This document shows, in pieces, positions 1 through 6,864 of a stretch of DNA of 10,873 nt. This DNA comes from an uncultured Clostridia bacterium (GTDB lineage: Bacteria; Bacillota; Clostridia; Christensenellales; CAG-138), in assembly GCA_934633695.1 (NCBI GenBank), contig CAKTYT010000024.1:1-10873 (forward strand), given 5' to 3'. Under the pieces are notes generated by a model. That model did not search any database. It was not told the origin of the DNA and saw nothing but the letters and a program-made list of their open reading frames with translations. The translations under genes were made by a program, and so were the position numbers. Each line of letters opens with the position of its first letter. The first letter of the stretch is position 1.

Positions 1-251
1 TTACCGTTGGAATAGTTTTTTGCACCGCTTTCTTCGTCAAAGAACCTGCGAAGCACATCACACTCGTACTCGTTGTACGGTGAAACAGGCTCTTCCGTTG
101 GAGCTTCGGTCTGCTGAGCATCCTGAGTTACCTGTGCAGACGGTTCCTGAGACGGAATTTCGGTGGCATCAATGTTGTTGGGTTCTGAGCAGGCGGTCAG
201 TGCGGCAAGGAGCATTACTGCTGCGAGGATGATGGGGAGAAGTTTCTTCAT
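1..251 (-). CDS. Secreted lipoprotein, N-terminal part only (3' end outside window)
   Basis: The reading frame opens with a lipoprotein signal peptide: MKKLLP, a hydrophobic stretch, then the lipobox LTAC with the lipid-anchored Cys at residue 21. A low-complexity linker rich in Gln, Glu, Pro and Thr (about residues 23-58) follows, and then a segment containing ECDVLRRFFDEESG. The start is the ATG at 251-249, preceded by GGAGG (261-265) nine bases upstream. The frame runs off base 1 after 83 codons, so length and C-terminal domain are unknown. Its first 34 residues are identical to those of the lipoprotein gene 19 bases upstream (start 1232), and the ECD-LR-FFD segment also recurs there, so the two are tandem paralogues transcribed together. 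The product should be tethered to the outer face of the membrane. Function is not recognisable. Confidence 0.85.
   Translation of the reverse strand, partial: MKKLLPIILAAVMLLAALTACSEPNNIDATEIPSQEPSAQVTQDAQQTEAPTEEPVSPYNEYECDVLRRFFDEESGAKNYSNG
151..251 (-). repeat. Direct repeat copy 1: 5' coding end of lipoprotein gene
   Basis: This 101-base segment matches 1132-1232 at 99 of 101 positions by direct comparison. Both differences lie in the signal-peptide coding part and are silent. Similarity stops abruptly at codon 34, beyond which the two genes use different linkers. The short leader with its TTACCTCC Shine-Dalgarno complement is also similar. Confidence 0.9.
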
Positions 252-270
252 ATGAGTTTACCTCCATAGC

Positions 271-1232
271 TTATTCTTCAGTAAATCTTGCGGTGAAGTT
301 GAACGTTCCGCGGAATGAGTAATTTTCATCGTAAGGAAAATCATATCTCAGGTCGGTGCTGACGAGGTGTCCCTTTTCATCGTACCAACCAACAAACCTG
401 TAGCCCTCGAGAGGGACTGCCGTACAGTAAAGATAATCCCAATCTTCACCATATCCATCAAGACGAACCAGCCCCTTTGAACCATCGTCTTCTGCGGTAA
501 GGATGATTTCAAAATCGTGATATATATTTTCAAAATCGGGATACATATATTTAAAATTCTCATCGAGAGAACATGCCCAGCGAATCATCTTTGAACCGTC
601 ACCGGAAACGGGGCAACTAAAATCTGTTAATGAAACGTCGATCTGGGAGATGTAGCTGGTGGCAAAATCAGAATTCCAAAAATCGGGACAATCCCTTAAT
701 GTGACTTTCTCCAGGTAGGCATTGCTTATATAGAAAAAACGAAGTCTTTCAAAGCCTATAATTTCTAATTCACCGCCAAGGGAAATCTTATTGGATTCGG
801 AAAAAACACACCAATTGCAAGACGAGAAACATGACCATCATCTGTCCACTCAATACTAATGGCATTGCCCGCCCTGCCCTCTTCAGAGTTGCACCAGGTT
901 GAAGGGTCCTCTGAGACATAGTCGGGATTTAAGAGCTTGCCGTTCGACAGTCCCTCAACTCCGCTTGGAGCATCGAAAAACTTGCGGAGAGCATCGCACT
1001 CCTTTTTGTTATAGTGCACTGTGGATACGGTGGGATCCTTGGTGGGTTTTTCGGTGGGTTCGGCAGTGGTCTTTATTCCCGGTTCGGGAGTGCTTTTTAC
1101 TGCATCCATGGGAGCTGCTGTTGTGTTGGAGGACGGAATTTCGGTGGCATCAATGTTGTTGGGTTCTGAGCAGGCGGTCAGTGCAGCAAGGAGCATTACT
1201 GCCGCGAGGATGATGGGGAGAAGTTTCTTCAT
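271..1232 (-). pseudogene. Secreted LRR-like lipoprotein, split by a -1 frameshift
   Basis: The frame from the ATG at 1232 encodes a lipoprotein signal (lipobox LTAC, Cys21), a Thr/Pro/Glu-rich linker and the ECDALRKFFD segment, and ends early at 765-767 after 155 residues. The sequence continues without a stop in the -1 frame down to the TAA at 271-273. Restoring one base in the A6 run at 801-806 (T6 in the mRNA sense, near residue 143) gives one continuous protein of about 320 residues. The continuation has leucine-rich spacing (LEIIGFERLRFFYIS, then LEKVTLRDC) and a C-terminal module ending GYRFVGWYDEKG ... FTARF, resembling the beta-grasp repeats of Gram-positive surface proteins (family resemblance from memory). 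The start is supported by AAGGAGG at 1243-1249. The break could be a true mutation, a homopolymer sequencing error, or slippage at the run. Specific function unknown; a surface-exposed binding protein is the likely class. Confidence 0.75.
1132..1232 (-). repeat. Direct repeat copy 2: 5' coding end of lipoprotein gene
   Basis: Partner of the repeat at 151-251, with 99 of 101 bases identical and same orientation, about 980 bases apart. It encodes the complete lipoprotein signal and the first residues of the mature protein. Confidence 0.9.
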
Positions 1233-1315
1233 AAAGGTTTTACCTCCTTAGAATTATTCTCAAGGTGAGTTAACAGATTTAGGATTAAATTGTCTACACC
1301 ATCGAGTATGTATAC

Positions 1316-1344
1316 AGTATAAACCCCTATCCAAAATTTGTCAA
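1316..1344 (-). promoter_or_regulatory. Sigma-A promoter of the lipoprotein operon
   Basis: On the minus strand the -35 box TTGACA (1339-1344) is followed by a 17-base spacer and the -10 box TATACT (1316-1321). This is a near-perfect housekeeping promoter. Transcription would begin near 1309, giving an untranslated leader of roughly 77 bases before the ATG at 1232. Confidence 0.85.
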
Positions 1345-1374
1345 TACTTTAAACCTGTAGCTTGAGAATATAAT
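1345..1374 (+). promoter_or_regulatory. Weak candidate promoter for the ytfI-ytfJ operon
   Basis: A TATAAT lies at 1369-1374 in the divergent region, 108 bases before the ATG at 1483. The best -35 at acceptable spacing is TACTTT (1345-1350, spacer 18), which is poor. It overlaps the back of the opposing lipoprotein promoter. The operon probably begins upstream of this gene in many relatives, but the divergent gene here means transcription must start in 1345-1480. Confidence 0.3.
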
Positions 1375-1482
1375 AATTTGTTAACAAACCGTGAACAACA
1401 CTACGAAATGAACGACAACCGGCGTTTAACGCATATTTTTTCCATAAAAGCCAATGCTAAATTCGATGTTGGAGGTGAGCGG

Positions 1483-2124
1483 ATGAAGATTCTGCTTGAA
1501 TTTGTACTTAAACCAATGGGAATTTGCATTGCAGCAATCGTGGGTGTTGCGGCAGTGATCGTACTTACAATGACAAAAACTGATTTTATTATAATGTTGA
1601 GGGCGAGGTACGCTTATTTTTGTGTTGCAATAAAATTTTTATTTGGTCTGATTAAAATTAAGACCGAAGTTAAAATCGAATATGAACCCCTGGGCGGACT
1701 AAAGGTCAGTCTTCGCAGGGGCGGGGGAGAATACAAGTTGAAAAGCAGAATCGGAGAAAGAGAAAAGAAAAAGAAGAAATTTACAAAGGAGCTCCAAAGC
1801 TTGCTGTTGAAATGCGTAACAGTTGAAAAAATTGACCTTGCAGGTGAGGTTGGGTTTGCAGGTGATGCCTTTTATTCCGTGATGGCGGCAGGTGCAGCTT
1901 CGATAATTATGGAGAACTTTTTTTCTGTTCTGATAGATATAAAGATGAACAAAGGAAAACAATATGAGCAACACGTAAATGTGTTTCCATCAATGGGAAG
2001 AACTGCTTTGAACCTTAATCTGGAAGGGATAGCAAAGATTAATCAGCTAAAACTAATTTACGGTACGGCGAAGCTTATTTTAAACGGAGCCGCAGGAAAA
2101 GGTTCTAACCCGGATTTGGGTTGA
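1483..2124 (+). CDS. DUF2953 (YtfI-like) membrane protein
   Basis: A 213-residue protein with one N-terminal membrane segment (about residues 8-30, rich in Ile, Val and Ala) and a second hydrophobic stretch near residues 42-54. A strongly basic stretch around REKKKKK follows, then a C-terminal soluble part with SVLIDIKM and NLEGIAKINQLKL. The pattern, size and position directly before ytfJ match the DUF2953 family, represented by YtfI next to YtfJ in Bacillus subtilis (established gene pair; biochemical role unknown). I chose the ATG at 1483 because GGAGGTG lies at 1471-1477 with ideal spacing. The frame can be extended to a TTG at 1378 but no ribosome site or family similarity supports that. 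It is likely co-transcribed with ytfJ, which starts 31 bases later, and may help display or anchor the sporulation factor. Confidence 0.8.
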   Translation: MKILLEFVLKPMGICIAAIVGVAAVIVLTMTKTDFIIMLRARYAYFCVAIKFLFGLIKIKTEVKIEYEPLGGLKVSLRRGGGEYKLKSRIGEREKKKKKFTKELQSLLLKCVTVEKIDLAGEVGFAGDAFYSVMAAGAASIIMENFFSVLIDIKMNKGKQYEQHVNVFPSMGRTALNLNLEGIAKINQLKLIYGTAKLILNGAAGKGSNPDLG

Positions 2125-2155
2125 ATAAAAAATACAGGTGTAAGGAGAAAAAACT

Positions 2156-2686
2156 ATGCATCCTATCGAAAACATCATGCAGACCTCGATAGAACAAATT
2201 AAGAGGATGGTGGACGTGAATACCGTTGTCGGGAGTCCCGTATCAACGGAAAACAAGACAATGATACTGCCCGTATCAAAGGTCAGCCTTGGCTTTCTTG
2301 TCGGCGGCGGTGAATACGGAAAGATGGCATCCGCAAGGAAAGCCGCCTGCCGCTGCGATGAAGAGAGTGAAACGAGATTCCCGTTTGCAGGTGCATCGGC
2401 AGTTGGTATGAGCATTACACCGTTGGCATTTGTAACGGTTGAAGAGGGCAATGTCAGGGTTCTTCCGGCGGAGCAGAGCTGTATTACCGACAGACTTATG
2501 GACGTTGTTCCGCAGGCAATGAAATGCATGGAAAAAGTCATAAAATCCGGCATGGATTGCCTTAAAAACAAGTGCAGCTGCGGTGAAAAGAATTGTGACG
2601 ATGGAACGGAAAACGGGAAAACATCCGAATACACCGTTGATACGGAGAATCAAACGGAGAATTATCAGTCACAGGGATGTGAATAA
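2156..2686 (+). CDS. ytfJ: GerW-family sporulation protein YtfJ
   Basis: The 176-residue protein has the YtfJ/GerW hallmarks: HPIENIMQTSIEQIKRMVDVNTVVG at the N-terminus, then ILPVSKVSLGFLVGGGEYG (about residues 37-55) and FPFAGASAVGMSITPLAFVTVEEGNVRVLP (about 75-104). In Bacillus, GerW/YtfJ is made in the forespore and is needed for normal spore germination (established for the family). Shine-Dalgarno AAGGAG at 2142-2147 lies eight bases before the ATG. The protein lacks a signal peptide. The C-terminal tail after residue 130 departs from the conserved core: it carries four Cys in a short span (135, 140, 142, 147) and ends in an acidic, polar stretch. It lies between the DUF2953 gene and a D,D-carboxypeptidase gene, a common clostridial sporulation arrangement. 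Confidence 0.93.
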   Translation: MHPIENIMQTSIEQIKRMVDVNTVVGSPVSTENKTMILPVSKVSLGFLVGGGEYGKMASARKAACRCDEESETRFPFAGASAVGMSITPLAFVTVEEGNVRVLPAEQSCITDRLMDVVPQAMKCMEKVIKSGMDCLKNKCSCGEKNCDDGTENGKTSEYTVDTENQTENYQSQGCE

Positions 2687-2706
2687 GAATTAAACAGGAG
2701 GCGTGT

Positions 2707-3846
2707 ATGCCAAAAAAAACGGTGAATAAAAAACGAATCTTATCGCTGATGCTCGCAGTGGCATTTTGCTTCTTTCTTCTTCCGGTACGAGGGGCAAGGG
2801 CCGAGCAGTACCTGAACTATGCGAGTGCATATGCATTGATCGAAGCAAACAGCGGACTGGTCATAAAGAAGAACAACATGGATTCGAGACTGCCCATGGC
2901 AAGCACGACAAAAACAATGACGGCATTGGTTGTCATTGAAAATTGTGAGCTGGATACAGTTGTCACCGTTTCAGATGAGGCAGTCGGCGTTGAAGGCTCA
3001 AGCATGTACCTGAAGCACGGAGAACAGATTTCAGTGCGTGACCTTCTCTACGGGCTTATGCTCTGCTCCGGCAATGATGCGGCGGTTGCACTTGCCATTC
3101 ATGTCGGCGGCAACGTCGAGAGATTTGTTGCAATGATGAACGCTCGTGCGGAAAGCATGGGACTTGCCGATACGCATTTTGTTACCCCAAACGGTTTGCA
3201 CGACCAAAATCATTATACAACGGCATATGAACTTGCAAAAATCGGAGCCGAGGCGATGAAGAACGAAGTGTTCCGCGAAATTGTATCGACAAAATACCAC
3301 AGTACAACAACGGGAACCGTCGAGCGAACAATGAAGAATAAAAATTCATTGCTATGGAACTACGAGGGAGCTGTCGGGATAAAGACGGGGTACACCATGG
3401 CAGCGGGAAGATGCCTTCTCTTCGCGGCCGAACGCAACGGGCTGCTGCTGGTTGGAGCGGTGCTGAATTGCAAGCCGATGTTTGAAGCTGCAGAGCAGAT
3501 GCTTGACTATGGATTTGCAAACTATGCAATGTGTACGGTCGTGCAAAAGGGAAATAGAATTGCACGCTGTTTTGTTCCGGACGGGCAAAAAAGTATCTTG
3601 GCATTGACTGCCAAAAGCGATATAATAATCCCTGTACTTAAGGGAACCGAAATGAGTATTGAGGTTCGTGTTGACTTGAACAGGGGCGTTTCTGCTCCTA
3701 TAATTGCCGGAGACTGCATGGGTACTGCAAGGTTTTATTCATCGGGAGAACTGATCGGTGAGACGGAGCTGATTGCAGATGAAAGCATAGCAGCAAGAGA
3801 TCTGGCTTTCTACCTTAATCTATTGTTCAAAGCAATGCTGAGTTGA
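2707..3846 (+). CDS. D-alanyl-D-alanine carboxypeptidase (PBP5/DacF type)
   Basis: Low-molecular-weight penicillin-binding protein of 379 residues that removes the terminal D-Ala of peptidoglycan stem peptides outside the membrane. It has a Sec signal peptide (basic MPKKTVNKKR, hydrophobic core, cleavage likely after ARA at residue 32). All three catalytic motifs of peptidase family S11 are intact: SxxK as S66-T-T-K69, SxN as S121-G-N123, and KTG at 226-228. A C-terminal beta-rich domain follows from about residue 285 and ends in an amphipathic-looking segment (LAFYLNLLFKAML) that could attach the protein to the membrane. AGGAGG at 2696-2701 sets the start. Its place behind ytfJ suggests a role in spore cortex or sporulation-time wall trimming, like DacB or DacF; the exact orthologue cannot be decided from this sequence alone. 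Confidence 0.94.
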   Translation: MPKKTVNKKRILSLMLAVAFCFFLLPVRGARAEQYLNYASAYALIEANSGLVIKKNNMDSRLPMASTTKTMTALVVIENCELDTVVTVSDEAVGVEGSSMYLKHGEQISVRDLLYGLMLCSGNDAAVALAIHVGGNVERFVAMMNARAESMGLADTHFVTPNGLHDQNHYTTAYELAKIGAEAMKNEVFREIVSTKYHSTTTGTVERTMKNKNSLLWNYEGAVGIKTGYTMAAGRCLLFAAERNGLLLVGAVLNCKPMFEAAEQMLDYGFANYAMCTVVQKGNRIARCFVPDGQKSILALTAKSDIIIPVLKGTEMSIEVRVDLNRGVSAPIIAGDCMGTARFYSSGELIGETELIADESIAARDLAFYLNLLFKAMLS

Positions 3847-3853
3847 TTGACGG

Positions 3854-3880
3854 TCCCCGGTGCGAAAACTGTTCGGGGAG
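3854..3880 (+). promoter_or_regulatory. Possible hairpin masking the Shine-Dalgarno of the pseudouridine synthase gene
   Basis: TCCCCG (3854-3859) is complementary to CGGGGA (3874-3879), giving a six-pair, GC-rich stem with a 14-base loop. The 3' arm overlaps the ribosome site GGGGAG (3875-3880) of the gene starting at 3888. If it forms, it would lower translation initiation. There is no experimental or comparative support. Confidence 0.3.
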
Positions 3881-3887
3881 ATAGCTT

Positions 3888-4589
3888 ATGAGACTTCAGA
3901 AATATTTAGCAGATGCGGGCATTGCTTCAAGGCGTAAATGCGAGGAGCTGATTTTGCAGGGACGTGTCACCGTAAACGGAAAGACGGCTGTCATTGGCAT
4001 GACCGTCGAACCAGGCGACAAAGTGTTTTTTGACGGTAAAGCTGTTAAAGACGCCGAGGAGAAGGTCGTCATCGCATTTTATAAACCTAAAAATGTTATT
4101 TGTTCAAATGCAGATGATGAGGACAGAAGAAAGGTTTCGGATTTTTTCAGACAGCTGCCGTACAGGCTCTATACCGTCGGCAGGCTGGATTTTGATTCCG
4201 AGGGTTTGATCATCGTTACAAATGACGGTGATATTGCAAATCGACTGATGCACCCCAGGTATGGCACGAGCAAGACATACAAGGTTCTTTGCACAGGCAG
4301 ACTGACAGAAGATGATTGCCATGCACTCAGAAGCGGTGTCGAGCTTGACGACGGCGTGACTTCGCCTGCGAGCCTTAAAGTGCTGGCGGAGAGGAGCGAC
4401 GGGAATACCGAATTGCTTTTAACCATACACGAGGGGAAGAACAGGCAGGTCAGACGTATGCTCTCTGCACTTGGTCACGACACGCTGAGACTTATAAGGG
4501 TCAAGATCGGTAAACTTACCATTGACGGGCTTGCTCCGGGTCAATGGCGTTTCATTGACGAGAGAGAACTTGACAGACTGCTCTCGTGA
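3888..4589 (+). CDS. rluB: RluB/RsuA-family rRNA pseudouridine synthase
   Basis: The 233-residue enzyme converts a specific uridine in rRNA to pseudouridine. An N-terminal S4 RNA-binding domain (residues 1-48: MRLQKYLADAGIASRRKCEE ... GRVTVNG) is followed by the catalytic domain, which has the family signature GRLDFDSEGL with the catalytic Asp at 101. Further conserved elements are LMHPRYGTSKTYKV (120-133) and the EGKNRQVRRM motif (182-191). This signature is that of the RsuA/RluB/E/F branch. By length and clostridial context RluB (23S rRNA, U2605 in Escherichia coli numbering) is most likely, but RsuA-like specificity cannot be excluded. GGGGAG at 3875-3880 gives the start. It is the last gene of the unit beginning at 1483, 41 bases after the carboxypeptidase stop and directly before a strong terminator. 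Confidence 0.92.
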   Translation: MRLQKYLADAGIASRRKCEELILQGRVTVNGKTAVIGMTVEPGDKVFFDGKAVKDAEEKVVIAFYKPKNVICSNADDEDRRKVSDFFRQLPYRLYTVGRLDFDSEGLIIVTNDGDIANRLMHPRYGTSKTYKVLCTGRLTEDDCHALRSGVELDDGVTSPASLKVLAERSDGNTELLLTIHEGKNRQVRRMLSALGHDTLRLIRVKIGKLTIDGLAPGQWRFIDERELDRLLS

Positions 4590-4605
4590 TTACATTGCGG
4601 AAAAG

Positions 4606-4642
4606 CACCTCTGAGGTCCGGTTGCCTCGGAGGTGTTTTTTT
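4606..4642 (+). terminator. Intrinsic terminator after rluB
   Basis: An 11-pair stem (CACCTCTGAGG at 4606-4616 with CCTCGGAGGTG at 4625-4635, one G-T pair) encloses an 8-base loop and is followed directly by seven T's. It lies 16 bases past the rluB stop and should separate this operon from the decarboxylase operon. Confidence 0.93.
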
Positions 4643-4725
4643 GAAACAAACAAAACAACAATACGCTGATTATAATGTTATCACTATCACAATATATGCA
4701 GTATTGGGTACTTTTTTTGAAGGAT

Positions 4726-4755
4726 TTGCAGGGATAAATGCAGAATATAGATAAT
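4726..4755 (+). promoter_or_regulatory. Candidate promoter of the oxaloacetate decarboxylase operon
   Basis: Within the 172-base gap (4643-4814), TTGCAG (4726-4731), an 18-base spacer and GATAAT (4750-4755) form an acceptable sigma-A promoter. A TATAAT at 4671-4676 lacks a -35 partner. The rest of the gap is AT-rich with no other clear structure. Confidence 0.4.
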
Positions 4756-4814
4756 ACGGCGGGGGATGAGGATATTCATTCTTTCGTTAAAAAGGAGAGG
4801 ATTGGTCGAAAAAA

Positions 4815-5237
4815 ATGAATCCATTAATAGTGTCAATCGTCGGTATGACAGTCATTTTTCTTGGAATAATATGCATTGTAATGATTATCTATCTGATAAG
4901 CCTGCTTTGCAGAAGTCACCTTGGGCGAGACGAGTCTCAAGATTCTGATTCCGAGAAAAATGAAACTATTACGACAGAAAATAAAGGCTCAATTTCCGGT
5001 GATGAACGGCAAAAACTTATTGCGGTAATTTCCGCTGCAATAAGTGCTGCAACGGATTTGAGCCTGAAGTCAATGCGGATAAGGTCCATCAAACGTATCG
5101 GCAACGAAAGTGCCGAAAGTTTTGAGTCGGAAGACTCTGGCCGCGGGGAAAAAATCGCCGCAATGAGTGCAGCTATTGCGGTGGCGGGCGGTATGAGTTC
5201 GGAAAGCTTCAGAATCGTATCAATAAGGAAAAAATAA
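4815..5237 (+). CDS. oadG: OadG-family sodium pump decarboxylase gamma subunit
   Basis: The 140-residue protein has one N-terminal transmembrane helix (about residues 5-31, MTVIFLGIICIVMIIYLISLL), a polar acidic linker (38-64) and a C-terminal part. This matches the OadG family, the small membrane subunit that holds alpha and beta subunits of Na+-translocating decarboxylases together. The typical C-terminal element (Ile/Ala helix, then R-I-x-S-I-[KR]) occurs twice: residues 67-94 (KLIAVISAAIS ... RIRSIKR) and 113-139 (KIAAMSAAIAV ... RIVSIRK), with 13 of 27 aligned residues identical. The only Shine-Dalgarno, AAGGAG (4792-4797), lies 17 bases from this ATG, longer than usual. There is no in-frame start in between, so initiation may be weak. 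It heads an operon whose next gene is the biotin carrier, 32 bases on. Confidence 0.85.
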   Translation: MNPLIVSIVGMTVIFLGIICIVMIIYLISLLCRSHLGRDESQDSDSEKNETITTENKGSISGDERQKLIAVISAAISAATDLSLKSMRIRSIKRIGNESAESFESEDSGRGEKIAAMSAAIAVAGGMSSESFRIVSIRKK

Positions 5238-5269
5238 TTTAACAGCACATAGTTGCGAGGAGGTTTTTT

Positions 5270-5635
5270 ATGCGTAAGTTCAATGTTAATGTAAATGGAA
5301 CAGTTTATGAGGTCGAGGTTGAGGAAATCACGGGCAGTGAAAGCAGTTCTGCCGTACAAAAAACGACAAAAAAGGTAAAGGAGCCTGCGGCAGCAGCTCC
5401 GAAAGCGGCAAGTGTCAAGGGCAGCGAAAGCATCAAGGCACCCATGCCCGGAAGTATAATTTCAGTTAATGTCAAACCCGGAGACAGCTTCAAAAAGGGA
5501 CAGGTACTTCTCGTACTTGAAGCAATGAAGATGGAGAATGAAATTATGGCTCCCCAGGGCGGTACGGTTGCGTCAGTGAATGTCCAGAAGGGTTCGCAGG
5601 TCAATGCGGGAGATGTCCTGATTAGTTACAAATAA
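5270..5635 (+). CDS. Biotin carboxyl carrier subunit of the decarboxylase
   Basis: The 121-residue protein carries biotin between the alpha-subunit active site and the membrane-bound beta subunit. The N-terminal 20 residues (FNVNVNGTVYEVEVEEI) are the conserved lead of decarboxylase carriers. An Ala/Pro/Lys-rich flexible linker (about 21-52) follows, then a complete biotinyl domain (about 54-121) with the recognition motif EAMKM, Lys87 being the biotinylation site. The partner element APMPG (57-61) and the closing GDVLISYK are also present. In many bacteria this domain is fused to the C-terminus of the alpha subunit; here it is a separate gene, as in MmdC/GcdC-type systems. GAGGAGG (5257-5263) gives a strong start. 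It lies between the gamma and beta subunit genes. Confidence 0.95.
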   Translation: MRKFNVNVNGTVYEVEVEEITGSESSSAVQKTTKKVKEPAAAAPKAASVKGSESIKAPMPGSIISVNVKPGDSFKKGQVLLVLEAMKMENEIMAPQGGTVASVNVQKGSQVNAGDVLISYK

Positions 5636-5652
5636 GGTTTGATGGAATAAAA

Positions 5653-6840
<1,188 letters not shown>

Positions 6841-6864
6841 TATTGATAGGATAAGGGGTAGAAA

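Noticed and set aside
20..1213. Two plus-strand frames (20-232 and 899-1213) sharing the segment EFRWHQCCWVLSRRSV
   Set aside because: The shared peptide is only the antisense of the duplicated lipoprotein signal-peptide DNA, so it reflects the repeat and not a protein family.
1378..1482. N-terminal extension of the DUF2953 protein from a TTG at 1378
   Set aside because: No ribosome site precedes it, the added residues are polar and unlike the family, and an ideal GGAGGTG sits before the ATG at 1483.
2080..2634. Open minus-strand frame of 184 codons opposite ytfJ
   Set aside because: Antisense shadow of a conserved sporulation gene, with no start signal or family resemblance.
4643..4725. 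Possible riboswitch or structured leader before the decarboxylase operon
   Set aside because: The stretch is AT-rich with no conserved stem-loop set or known riboswitch core that I can recognise.
4766..4948. Small plus-strand frame overlapping the start of oadG
   Set aside because: Out of frame with oadG and without its own ribosome site; the oadG frame has a clear membrane helix and family motif.
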